Below, in pieces: positions 32,850 to 41,448 of a stretch of DNA of 64,000 nt. Below the pieces are notes generated by a model. It had not been told where the DNA came from. It made no database searches and saw nothing but the letters and a program-made list of their open reading frames with translations. This DNA is from Rhizobium sp. NLR16a (GTDB lineage: Bacteria > Pseudomonadota > Alphaproteobacteria > Rhizobiales > Rhizobiaceae). Position 1 is the stretch's first letter, and each line of letters opens with the position of its first letter. The position numbers and the translations under genes were made by a program. The stretch is taken from NCBI RefSeq assembly GCF_017948245.1, contig NZ_CP072865.1, positions 2,629,501-2,693,500 on the forward strand, written 5' to 3'.

Positions 32850-35800
32850 TCCCGAATTTCTGTATCCAGCGCCCCGTCGCGACGACGCTGCTTGCCATCG
32901 GCGTCATTCTGGCCGGTCTTGCCGGCTACCGGCTCGTGCCGGTTGCAGCCCTGCCGCAGGTCGATTTTCCGACGATCAACGTGTCGGCGCAGCTGAGCGG
33001 CGCCTCGCCGCAGACGATGGCGACCTCCGTTGCCACGCCGCTGATCAAGCAGTTCGAGACCATTCCCGGGATCAGCGAAATCAGCGCCTCGAGCTCGCTC
33101 GGCAGCACCAGCATCGTGCTGCAGTTCGATCTCAACCGCGATATCGATGCGGCCGCTGCCGACGTGCAGGCGGCGATCTCACACGCGACCCGGCAGCTGC
33201 CCGACAACCTGACGACACCACCGAGCTATCGCAAGACCAACCCCGCCGATGCGCCTGTGATGCTGCTTTCCGTGCAGAGCAACACCATGCCCCGCAGCAA
33301 GCTCGACGAGATCGCCGAGGACATCATCTCGCCATCGCTTTCGACGCTGCCCGGCGTTGCCCAGGTGAGCGTCTATGGGGCGCAGACCTACGCCGTGCGC
33401 GTCGAAGTCGACCCCAACAAGCTGCTCACCCGCGGCATCGGCATCGATACCGTCAACAAGGCGCTTGCTGCCGCCAACAGCCAGCAGCCTGTCGGCACGC
33501 TGCAGAATAATTCGCAGAGCATGACCATCACCGCGAACACGCAGCGCACCAATGCCGAACAATTCCGATCGCTCGTCATTGCCAATCCGAACGGTGCGCC
33601 GATCCATCTCGGCGACGTCGCCGATGTGCAGGATGGGGTCGAGAACCAGTATACCGGCAGCTGGTATGATGGCCAGCGCGGCATCATCCTCGCTATTCAG
33701 CGTCAGCCCGATGCCAACACGGTCGACGTCGTCGATGCGATCAACGCCAAGCTGCCGCAACTTCACGCCGAAATCCCGTCTTCGATGACGACCGTGGTCA
33801 TGAACGACGCTGCAAAACCCATTCGCGCCGCCATCACCGATGTGAAGTTCACGCTGTTCCTGACCATCGGCCTCGTGGTTTTCGTCATCTACCTCTTCAC
33901 CGGCCATGCGACGGCGACGATCATTCCGGGGCTTGCCGTTCCGCTGTCGCTGATCTCGACCTTCGGGATGATGTATGTGCTCGGCTACAGCATCGACAAT
34001 ATCTCGCTGTTGGGGCTGACGCTCGCGGTGGGTCTGGTGGTGGACGATGCGATCGTCATGCTCGAAAACATCCTGCGTCACGTCGAAGAAGGCATGCCGG
34101 TGCGCGAAGCGGCGATCAAGGGGGCGGGCGAAGTCAGCTACACCATCATTTCCATGTCGGTTTCGCTGATCGCCGTCTTCATCCCGATTCTCTTGATGGG
34201 CGGCGTCGTCGGCCGCGTGTTCAACGAATTCGGCATGGTGGTCGCCATCGCCATCATCTCGTCGGCGATCGTCTCGCTGACGGTGACGCCGATGCTCGGC
34301 TCGCGTCTTTCCAACAATCACAGCCGGCCGCCGCTCCTCATTCGCCTCTTCGATGCCGGCTTCGAGCGGACGCTCAACGGCTACGACAGGGCAGTCGGCT
34401 GGTGCCTTCGCCATCGTCTGACGATCCTCGGCGTGTTCCTGGGCTCGGTGGCGCTGACGGTCTATTTCTTCATGACGCTGCCGACGAGCTTCTTCCCGCA
34501 GGAGGATATCGGCCGCCTGTCGATCAGCACGCAGGCCCGGCAGGACATTTCCTATTCCGCCATGGAGGCGCTGCAGCAGCAGGCGGCAGCCGCCGTCAAG
34601 GCGAACCCGGCGGTCAACCACGTGATGTCGACGATCGGCGGCAATCCAAACAGACCGCAGAACAATGGCTCGATGTTCGTCGAACTCAAGGACAAGAAGG
34701 AGCGCCCGCCGCTTGATCAGACATTGCGTGAGCTGCGCACTGCGATCAACAAGATCCCCGGATTGCAGGCCTTCGTGACGCCGAACCAGAGCCTGCGCTT
34801 CGGCGGCCGCCAGACCGCCAGCCAATATCAGCTGGTCATTCAGGCGCTGAGCGCCGACCAGACCAACCTCTGGGCCGGCAAGATCCAGGCGGCGATGCGT
34901 GTTGACCGCGGGCTGTTTACCGATGTGACATCGGATGCCCAGAACAACGCCCTGCAAGCCAATATCGTCATCGATACCGAGCGGGCGGCGGCCTATGGGA
35001 TCGACAACGATACGCTGCGCACGACGCTGCAGGAGTCCTTCAGCGGATATGCAGCGGCGGAGATCCAGTCGACCGGCGACAGCTACGACGTCATCGTCGA
35101 ATACGACACCAGCAAACCCTGGGACGACCAGAAGCTGTCGGAGATTCGCATCGCCTCGTCCAATGGCAGTCTGGTGCCGCTTTCGAACTTCGCGCACGTG
35201 CAGCGCACCACCGGCCCCGTGACGATCAACCAGACGGGCCAGCTCGTCTCGACCACCGTTTCCTTCAACCTGCCGGAAGGGGTTTCGCTCAGCGACGCGA
35301 CGGCAGCGATCGACCAGATCAAGAAGGAGATCGGCCTGCCGGCCGATGTCTTCACCTCCTATGGCGGCACGGCCGAGATCTTCGCACAGTCGCAAGGCAA
35401 TACGCCGTATCTGATCCTGGCGGCGGTGCTGACCATCTATGTCGTGCTCGGCGTCCTCTATGAAAGCTTCATCCATCCGCTGACCATCCTGTCCGGCCTG
35501 CCCGCGGCGGCGTTCGGTGCGCTGCTGGCGCTTGACATCATGGGGTTCGACCTGTCGATCATCGCCCTCATCGGCCTGTTGATGCTGATCGGCATTGTCA
35601 AGAAAAACGCGATCATGATGATCGACGTGGCGGTGGAGACCATGCGCACGACGGGGGAAAAGGCGACGGCGGCGATCCACGAGGCCTGCGTACGACGCTT
35701 CCGGCCGATCATGATGACGACGTTCTGCGCCCTGCTCGGCGCCCTGCCGATCGCGCTCGGCACCGGCGCCAGCTCGGAGCTGCGCCAGCCGCTCGGCATC

Positions 35801-35968
35801 GCCGTGGTCGGCGGCCTCGTCGTATCGCAGCTGCTGACGCTGTTCATCACCCCCGTCATCTTCGTCGAGATGGACCGGTTCGGAAACTTCCTCGGCCGGT
35901 TGGTGGGCGGCCGGAAGAGGGTCGAGGAACCAGTGCTGCAGGAGACAAGGGCGCTGGCCGCCGAGTAA
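32846..35968 (+). CDS. RND family multidrug efflux permease (MdtB/AcrB-like)
   Basis: A 1040-residue proton-driven pump with 12 membrane spans and two large periplasmic loops. Landmarks include the N-terminus IQRPVATTLLAIGVILAGLAGY, the TM4 proton-relay segment GLTLAVGLVVDDAIVMLEN and the counterpart GLLMLIGIVKKNAIMMIDVA in TM10. The sequence is closer to the MdtBC/MuxBC and HAE1-like pumps than to AcrB itself. Translation is coupled to the adaptor gene. No local regulator gene is evident; the region before the adaptor contains several AT-rich dyads. Confidence 0.92.
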   Translation: MIPNFCIQRPVATTLLAIGVILAGLAGYRLVPVAALPQVDFPTINVSAQLSGASPQTMATSVATPLIKQFETIPGISEISASSSLGSTSIVLQFDLNRDIDAAAADVQAAISHATRQLPDNLTTPPSYRKTNPADAPVMLLSVQSNTMPRSKLDEIAEDIISPSLSTLPGVAQVSVYGAQTYAVRVEVDPNKLLTRGIGIDTVNKALAAANSQQPVGTLQNNSQSMTITANTQRTNAEQFRSLVIANPNGAPIHLGDVADVQDGVENQYTGSWYDGQRGIILAIQRQPDANTVDVVDAINAKLPQLHAEIPSSMTTVVMNDAAKPIRAAITDVKFTLFLTIGLVVFVIYLFTGHATATIIPGLAVPLSLISTFGMMYVLGYSIDNISLLGLTLAVGLVVDDAIVMLENILRHVEEGMPVREAAIKGAGEVSYTIISMSVSLIAVFIPILLMGGVVGRVFNEFGMVVAIAIISSAIVSLTVTPMLGSRLSNNHSRPPLLIRLFDAGFERTLNGYDRAVGWCLRHRLTILGVFLGSVALTVYFFMTLPTSFFPQEDIGRLSISTQARQDISYSAMEALQQQAAAAVKANPAVNHVMSTIGGNPNRPQNNGSMFVELKDKKERPPLDQTLRELRTAINKIPGLQAFVTPNQSLRFGGRQTASQYQLVIQALSADQTNLWAGKIQAAMRVDRGLFTDVTSDAQNNALQANIVIDTERAAAYGIDNDTLRTTLQESFSGYAAAEIQSTGDSYDVIVEYDTSKPWDDQKLSEIRIASSNGSLVPLSNFAHVQRTTGPVTINQTGQLVSTTVSFNLPEGVSLSDATAAIDQIKKEIGLPADVFTSYGGTAEIFAQSQGNTPYLILAAVLTIYVVLGVLYESFIHPLTILSGLPAAAFGALLALDIMGFDLSIIALIGLLMLIGIVKKNAIMMIDVAVETMRTTGEKATAAIHEACVRRFRPIMMTTFCALLGALPIALGTGASSELRQPLGIAVVGGLVVSQLLTLFITPVIFVEMDRFGNFLGRLVGGRKRVEEPVLQETRALAAE

Positions 35969-36174
35969 GGCGTTCTGGCGATGCCGGGCCTTGCTGGTCC
36001 GCTTCCTGCCGCCGATCGGCGAAGAAGCGGACATGGCAGAGCGCCTCGATCTTCAATCCACTTGAATGTGTCACGCCCCTGTGGCATCAACCGCCCTCCT
36101 TGATCCGGGCGTCCTTACGCCCTTGCGGAGCGCTGCTCCGTCTCCAACAACAATCGGCATGAAGAGGTGCGGGC

Positions 36175-37467
36175 ATGGCTCAGGCCCTGGGTTTCGACTT
36201 CGGCACGACGAATACGGTTCTCGCCATGGCGGATGGCGGAGCAACGGGCTCGATGACGTTCACAAGCGCGGCCGGGACGGCCGACAGCATGCGGACGGCA
36301 CTTTCCTTCATGAAGGACGCCCAGCTCGGCGCCTCGGCGCTGAAGGTGGAGGCGGGCCATGCGGCGATCCGGCAATTCATCGACAATCCCGGCGAATGCC
36401 GGTTCCTGCAGTCGATCAAGACCTTTGCGGCAAGCGCGCTGTTCCAGGGCACGCTGATCTTCGCCAAGCGGCACAATTTCGAGGACCTGATGGAGGTCTT
36501 CGTGCGGCGCCTTCGCAACTATGCCGGCGACAGCTGGCCCTCGGATGTCAGCCGCATCGTCACCGGCCGTCCGGTGCATTTCGCCGGCGCCAGCCCCGAT
36601 CCGGCGCTCGCGACCGAACGCTACAACGAGGCGCTGTCGCGTTTCGGCTTTCCCGAAATCCACTATGTCTACGAACCGGTCGCCGCCGCCTTCTATTTCG
36701 CGCAGAACCTGAAGCAGGATGCGACGGTGCTGGTCGCCGATTTCGGCGGCGGCACGACCGACTATTCGCTAATCCGCTTCGAAACCGTCGCCGGAAGGCT
36801 GACGGCAACGCCGATCGGCCATTCCGGTGTCGGCGTCGCCGGCGATCATTTCGATTATCGAATGATCGACAACATTGTCGCACCGCTGATCGGAAAGGGC
36901 AGCCACTTCAAGAGCTTCGACAAGATTCTCGAGGTGCCGTCCAACTACTATTCCAGCTTCGGCCGCTGGAACCAGCTGTCGATCTTCAAGACCACGCGCG
37001 AATTCGAGGATCTGAAGAAACTGGTGCGCACCAGCCTGGAGCCGGAAAAGCTCGAAATTTTCATCGACCTCATCGACCATGACGAAGGCTATCCACTCTA
37101 CCAGGCGGTGTCGGCGACGAAGATGGCGCTCTCGGCTGCCGACGAGGCGCCTTTCGACTTCGCGCCGCTTGGCCGCGGCGGACAGCGCAGCGTCAAGCGC
37201 CGCGACTTCGAAGGCTGGATCGCCGAGGATCTCGCCCGCATCGAAGGCGCACTCGACGAGGTGCTCGTCAAGACCGAGACGAAGCCTGCTGACATCGACA
37301 AGGTATTCCTGACCGGCGGCACCTCCTTCGTGCCGGCGGTGCGCCGCATCTTCACCGAGCGGTTTGAGCGTGACCGGATCGAAAGCGGCGGCGAGCTGTT
37401 GTCGATCGCCCACGGACTGGCGCTGATCGGCGAACGCGACGACATCGCACAATGGACTGTGCAATAA
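36175..37467 (+). CDS. Hsp70 family protein, YegD-like
   Basis: A 430-residue actin-fold ATPase. The phosphate-1 loop FDFGTTNTVLAM, the phosphate-2 loop VADFGGGTTDYSLI, and the adenosine segment FLTGGTSFVPAV are all present. It lacks the C-terminal substrate-binding and lid domains of DnaK, as in E. coli YegD and other short Hsp70-like proteins. Its client is unknown. It stands alone between the RND operon and a UDG-like gene. I chose the ATG at 36175 (MAQALGFDFGTTN). Confidence 0.85.
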   Translation: MAQALGFDFGTTNTVLAMADGGATGSMTFTSAAGTADSMRTALSFMKDAQLGASALKVEAGHAAIRQFIDNPGECRFLQSIKTFAASALFQGTLIFAKRHNFEDLMEVFVRRLRNYAGDSWPSDVSRIVTGRPVHFAGASPDPALATERYNEALSRFGFPEIHYVYEPVAAAFYFAQNLKQDATVLVADFGGGTTDYSLIRFETVAGRLTATPIGHSGVGVAGDHFDYRMIDNIVAPLIGKGSHFKSFDKILEVPSNYYSSFGRWNQLSIFKTTREFEDLKKLVRTSLEPEKLEIFIDLIDHDEGYPLYQAVSATKMALSAADEAPFDFAPLGRGGQRSVKRRDFEGWIAEDLARIEGALDEVLVKTETKPADIDKVFLTGGTSFVPAVRRIFTERFERDRIESGGELLSIAHGLALIGERDDIAQWTVQ

Positions 37468-37535
37468 AGTCGGCGAGCGCGGCCAATGTGCCGCCCGCCC
37501 TTTCAATGCCACGATCTCTTCGCTAGATTTGCCGC

Positions 37536-38429
37536 ATGATCTCCGCCAACGACCTTTCGCCCGCCGAGCTTGCAGCGCTTCTGCATTTCCATGCGGATGC
37601 CGGCGTGGAATGGCTGCTGGAAGAAGAGGCGGTCGACCGCTTCGCCGAATTCGAGGCGATGAAGTCCGCGCGCCGTCCGGCGGCGCAGGCGCAGCAGGAA
37701 AGGCCCATTGCTGAGGAACGTCCTCTCCCTGGGCATCGCCAGACATCGCCTCGTCCGACTGCAGCGGCGCATCCAGCGCAGGTCTCCGGGCCGCAGCCGG
37801 CGATCCCGGACGGCGAGGCCGTGCAGCAGGCGCGTTTCGTCGCCGAAGCTGCTCGGTCGCTCAGCGAGTTGAAGACCGCGATCGAAGCCTTCAACGGTTG
37901 CAATCTCAAGCACAGCGCCCGCTCGACCATTTTTGCCAGCGGCGACGCCGAAAGCGGCATCATGGTGATCGGCTCGGCGCCGAGCGCCGAAGACGACCGT
38001 GAAGGCCTGCCCTTCTCGGGTAAGTCCGGCCAGTTGTTCGACAAGATGCTGGCGGCGATCGGGCTGAACCGCTCGAGCGTTCTGCTGACGCAGGTCATCC
38101 CCTGGCGCCCGCCGGGCAACCGGGCGGCATCGGCGGCCGAGATCGACATCTGCCGGCCCTTCATCGAACGACAGATCGCGCTCATCGAACCGCAGGCGAT
38201 TCTGCTGCTCGGCAATTTCGCGGCGCGATTCTTCTTCGGGGAAAACGACACGATTCACGGCCTGCGGGGCCGCTGGAAGGACATCGTCATCGCGGATCGT
38301 GCCATTCCGGCCATCGCCAGCCTGCATCCCCAGGATCTGTTAACCGCGCCAGTCAACAAGCGGCTGGCCTGGAACGATCTTCTCGCTTTTCAGGCGAAAC
38401 TCATTTCCCTCTCCTTGCTCAGAAATTAG
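37536..38429 (+). CDS. Uracil-DNA glycosylase superfamily protein with degenerate Fe-S site
   Basis: A 297-residue protein. Residues 1-110 are a low-complexity, Ala/Pro/Arg-rich extension; ~115-280 match the family 4 (UDGa-like) fold: FNGCNLKHSARSTIFASG, VIGSAPSAEDDREGLPFSGKSGQLFDKMLAAIG, RPPGNR, ICRPFIERQI and LLLGNFAARFFFG. Of the four Fe-S cysteines usual in the family, only C122 and C206 remain: the first is F, and the KC before RPPGNR is PW (W190). The active-site GEAPG is GSAPS, and the HPS motif reads HPQ (H264). DNA repair activity is therefore uncertain, though such divergent forms are seen in Alphaproteobacteria. Confidence 0.75.
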   Translation: MISANDLSPAELAALLHFHADAGVEWLLEEEAVDRFAEFEAMKSARRPAAQAQQERPIAEERPLPGHRQTSPRPTAAAHPAQVSGPQPAIPDGEAVQQARFVAEAARSLSELKTAIEAFNGCNLKHSARSTIFASGDAESGIMVIGSAPSAEDDREGLPFSGKSGQLFDKMLAAIGLNRSSVLLTQVIPWRPPGNRAASAAEIDICRPFIERQIALIEPQAILLLGNFAARFFFGENDTIHGLRGRWKDIVIADRAIPAIASLHPQDLLTAPVNKRLAWNDLLAFQAKLISLSLLRN

Positions 38430-38561
38430 CCGAAGTTGAATAATTTATGAAGCGCGCCATGCATTTTTCGCATGGCTGCACCGCGTCAGCATGCCTTGCA
38501 GAATCTATGTTGCACTGCAATATAAGCCTGTGTCTTGGGAGGAATCACAGGAACCAAGGCC

Positions 38562-38753
38562 ATGAACAAAAGATATCGTCCTATCCATTCCGGGTTTGAA
38601 ACCCTTCGCCTTGCCGGCGACCAGCTTCGCTCCACACATGGCTACAGCCGCTTCGGCTTCGCCACGAACGAACAGATGATTGCCCGCGGCACCGGCATCA
38701 ACAGCCGCACGGCGCGCCCGAACGCCATTTTCTCGGACTTCCAGCAATACTGA
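38562..38753 (+). CDS. Small basic protein, hypothetical
   Basis: A 63-residue polar, Arg-rich protein (begins MNKRYRPIHSGFETLRLAG, ends FSDFQQY). GGGAGG lies about 20 bases before the ATG, further than ideal; a closer AGGAACCAAGG could serve. It has no membrane span or signal peptide and I recognise no family. The absence of low-complexity sequence and the balanced codons favour a real gene. Confidence 0.5.
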   Translation: MNKRYRPIHSGFETLRLAGDQLRSTHGYSRFGFATNEQMIARGTGINSRTARPNAIFSDFQQY

Positions 38754-38826
38754 GCGCAATCGCTACAGGCCGCGTCTCTCCAGACGAGCGGTTCGTGCTG
38801 TAGCACTCTGAATTTGCTGCATTTTC

Positions 38827-38991
38827 ATGTCAGAATCATCCACCATGTCAACGATCCTGTTATCGCTTCTGCGCAACATCGAAACATTCGAGCATATCCG
38901 CGCCGCGGTCTGCGCCGCGCGCGAATATGAGCGCGAGCTGTCGCTAAAACCAGCCGATGCCGCCTCGGGCTCAGGAGCGATCGTGTTGTGA
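38827..38991 (+). CDS. Possible small ORF, hypothetical
   Basis: A 54-residue frame with a helical, amphipathic middle (STILLSLLRNIETFEHIRAAVCAAREYERELS). The ATG at 38827 has no good ribosome-binding site; a second in-frame ATG lies at 38845. Its end overlaps the 3' end of the opposite gene by 21 bases. Composition looks coding, but evidence is limited. Confidence 0.3.
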   Translation: MSESSTMSTILLSLLRNIETFEHIRAAVCAAREYERELSLKPADAASGSGAIVL

Positions 38992-39864
38992 TCCCTCCGT
39001 CGGCGCGTCGATCTGGGCCTTCGCCCATTCGAAGGCCTCGTCGACATAGGCGAACTTGACAGCCTGCCAGGCGCAATATTCTTCGACGAAATCCCGCGAT
39101 ATCCAAAGGCGCGTCTTGCGCGGCTCGTCGAGCCAGCCGACGCAGCCGCGCTGCGCCGCCTTTGCCAAGAGCCGCTGCAGGTGCGTGCGCGACATCATGA
39201 AATCGGCGGCGAGCGCGCGGGTTTCGACGCGGCCGACGAGAAACCTGTCGGACTCGGTGTTCTCCGTATCCATCCGGCTTATGAAGTTGTCGACGACGAG
39301 GCCGCCCGCTTCCGTCCAGAGAAACTGCGCCACCCGCTCCGGCGGCTCCCGCCAGGCGGCATCTTCCAGGCAATGGCGGGCAATGCGCGGCTGAACGAGC
39401 TTCATCAATGCTGGATTTGCCTGGAAAAAGGCCGCCCTTTCGCCGCTGTCGAGCAGGTCGAGGGCGGCCAGATTGGCGTGGATCCAGCCAAACATCGCCT
39501 GGTGGCTGACATTGGCCGGTTCGAAATGTCGTGGCCGGCGCCGCTCGTCACCAGGCGTGTGGGTGATGAAGCGGTAGGTATAAAGTTCTTCGATGAAGGC
39601 GAGCACGGTGTTACGGCTCGCCACCTTGTGTGCGGTGATGCGGCCGGTCAGCCGAACGGCGGTGAAACCCGACGTCGGGTCGCGCGGATCATATTCCAGG
39701 TGGAGGGCATAGGCGGTCTGAGTCAGGAGCCAGCGCTGATGGGAGGCGAGCAGTCGCGCCAGACGTGGACCGGCGTCGAACATGCCGCGCGTCTGCCCAG
39801 CCAGAAAGCGGATGCTCATCAAAAAGGAGCAGTTCCCCGCCAATTGCTCCGCCGTGAACGCCAT
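38971..39864 (-). CDS. Unrecognised protein with C-terminal winged-helix-like segment
   Basis: A 297-residue soluble protein I cannot place in a family. The middle is helix-rich (HQAMFGWIHANLAALDLLDSGERAAFF). Near the C-terminus, ALAADFMMSRTHLQRLLAKAAQRGCVGW looks like a helix-turn-helix recognition unit, suggesting a DNA-binding regulator. I chose the ATG at 39864 because GGAG lies 9 bases upstream; the frame stays open for another 53 codons to 40023, including a Cys-containing segment (RYYCSERC), so a longer form is possible. Confidence 0.6.
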   Translation of the reverse strand: MAFTAEQLAGNCSFLMSIRFLAGQTRGMFDAGPRLARLLASHQRWLLTQTAYALHLEYDPRDPTSGFTAVRLTGRITAHKVASRNTVLAFIEELYTYRFITHTPGDERRRPRHFEPANVSHQAMFGWIHANLAALDLLDSGERAAFFQANPALMKLVQPRIARHCLEDAAWREPPERVAQFLWTEAGGLVVDNFISRMDTENTESDRFLVGRVETRALAADFMMSRTHLQRLLAKAAQRGCVGWLDEPRKTRLWISRDFVEEYCAWQAVKFAYVDEAFEWAKAQIDAPTEGSQHDRS

Positions 39865-40094
39865 TATGCTTTTCTCCATCTCCGCTCGCACACAGCGTTC
39901 GGAGCAGTAATATCGAAAGCCGTAAAGCGGCTCATTCAGACATGCATAGCGTTGAATAAATGATAGTTTCTCATGTTCAACAACCACATTCCGCAGGTCG
40001 ACGCCATCCCAAGAATTCGCCATTCTTTTCGCTCACCGGAAGCAAGCCTCGCGCGATGTCGATCGACGCGCTGAAATCTTGCCGGCCGTGAGCC

Positions 40095-41033
40095 TCAGGC
40101 TTGCGGCGTCGTCGCCTTGCGCGCCTCGCGCTGTTCGATGCCCAGCTGATGCTCGCGATAGATGATGAAGATACCGGCGGCAACGACGATGACGGTACCG
40201 ATCAGCATGGTGACAGTTGGCACGTCGCCGAAGACGAAGTAGCCGACGATACCGCCGAGCAGGATCGAGGTATATTCGAACGGCGCGATGGTGGAGACAT
40301 CCGCGTGGCGGTAGCTTTCCGTCAGCAGAATCTGAGCGACGCCGCCGCAAAAGCCGGCAGCGATCAGATAAAGCGCCGACGGCCATGGCAGGACGAGCCA
40401 GCCGAAAGGAAGGGAAGCCAGCGAGAAGACCGACGCGGTAAGCGAAAAATACAGCACGATCGTCGCGGTCTTCTCCTCCTCGACGAGACGACGCACCTGG
40501 ATCATCGCCATGCCGCCGAGAACGGCCGAGAGCAGCACGCAAAGCGCGCCGAGGGCCTGTTCGGCTTGCATGCCGCCGTCACGCAACAGCGTCAGCTTCG
40601 GCCAGGAGACGATGGCGACGCCAACAATGCCGACGAGGACGGCGCTCCAGCGATAGATGCGCACGGTTTCGCCGAGAAAAACCGCGGCGAAGACAACGGC
40701 GACGAGCGGCAAGGCGTAGCCGAGCGCAATCGCCTCCGGCAGCGGCAGATGCAGCAGGCCGTAAAAACCAAAAGCCATCGACAGGATGCCGATCGTGCCC
40801 CGCTTCAGGTGGCCGACCGGGTTGGCCGTGTGGAAGGCCGCGCGTAGCTGGCCGATATAGGCGAGATAGGCCATGATCGGGAAGAGCGCGAAGAAGGACC
40901 TGCAGAAGGTGACCTGGCCCGGCGGGATATCCGGGCCGGCCAGCTTGATGAAGGTCTGCATGGCCAGGAAGACCACGACCGATGAGACTTTCAGCGCAAT
41001 GCCTCTCATCGGGTTTCTGAAAACCGAGTGCAT
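40095..41033 (-). CDS. DMT/EamA family transporter
   Basis: A 312-residue, ten-span transporter with two EamA repeats. Repeat 1 (~10-145) includes PPGQVTFCRSFFALFPIMAYL and LPLPEAIALGYALPLVAVVFAAVFLGE. Repeat 2 (~165-295) includes YRHADVSTIAPFEYTSILLGGIVGYFVFGDVP. The pattern is that of S-adenosylmethionine or amine/amino-acid uptake-like and export DMT proteins common in rhizobia; the substrate is unknown. The gene is monocistronic. Confidence 0.85.
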   Translation of the reverse strand: MHSVFRNPMRGIALKVSSVVVFLAMQTFIKLAGPDIPPGQVTFCRSFFALFPIMAYLAYIGQLRAAFHTANPVGHLKRGTIGILSMAFGFYGLLHLPLPEAIALGYALPLVAVVFAAVFLGETVRIYRWSAVLVGIVGVAIVSWPKLTLLRDGGMQAEQALGALCVLLSAVLGGMAMIQVRRLVEEEKTATIVLYFSLTASVFSLASLPFGWLVLPWPSALYLIAAGFCGGVAQILLTESYRHADVSTIAPFEYTSILLGGIVGYFVFGDVPTVTMLIGTVIVVAAGIFIIYREHQLGIEQREARKATTPQA

Positions 41034-41448
41034 GATCCTGGCTCTGATGCTGACTTAACAGGAACGGGGAGACGCGTCCGACTCGGGGACGCGGCGAGTG
41101 ACGTCTGTCATCGTAGCTAAAGAAAATCGAGTTGGGCGAAAATTTATCGCTTTTCGCATCCAATCCGGCCGGTCAGGCGAAATACCACCAAGCGAATTGC
41201 GGCGGCCTCGACTGGCCGCATCGTGCAGCCGACGCAGAGCGGCGCTGCGGCGCTCGATCCGGTATAGCGTTTCGGCCGACAGCCACGTTCATCCGCTTCC
41301 AATAGATATTTTGCCTGCGAACTTCGCGTTCGCGGGCAATTTGCTTTAACTTTAGTTCAGACTTTAATGTAATCATGCCCGGCAATTTAGGCAGAGTGCG
41401 CCCGCCTCTGTATCCGCGGTTGTCAAATAACGGTCTTCAGGAAACACC
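41034..41448. other. Intergenic region before pepN, possible sRNA
   Basis: About 415 bases between the divergent DMT transporter and pepN. It is partly structured: several GC-rich inverted segments at 41205-41290 and a strong terminator-like hairpin at 41311-41339 (entered separately). The 3' part (41340-41448) is AT-richer and probably holds the pepN promoter. There is no protein-like ORF. Confidence 0.5.
41311..41339 (+). terminator. Orphan terminator-like hairpin upstream of pepN
   Basis: TTGCC-T-GCGAAC / GTTCGC-G-GGCAA forms a 12-bp stem (one T-G wobble) around a TTCGC loop, followed by a T-rich stretch (TTTGCTTTAACTTT) on the + strand. No + strand gene lies upstream in the intergenic region, so it may end a small RNA transcribed from 41.04-41.3 kb. 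Confidence 0.5.

Noticed and set aside
33179..36034. 951-codon open frame on the minus strand opposite the RND pump
   Set aside because: Same effect: Arg/His/Asp-rich translation lacking any family motif, fully inside the RND permease.
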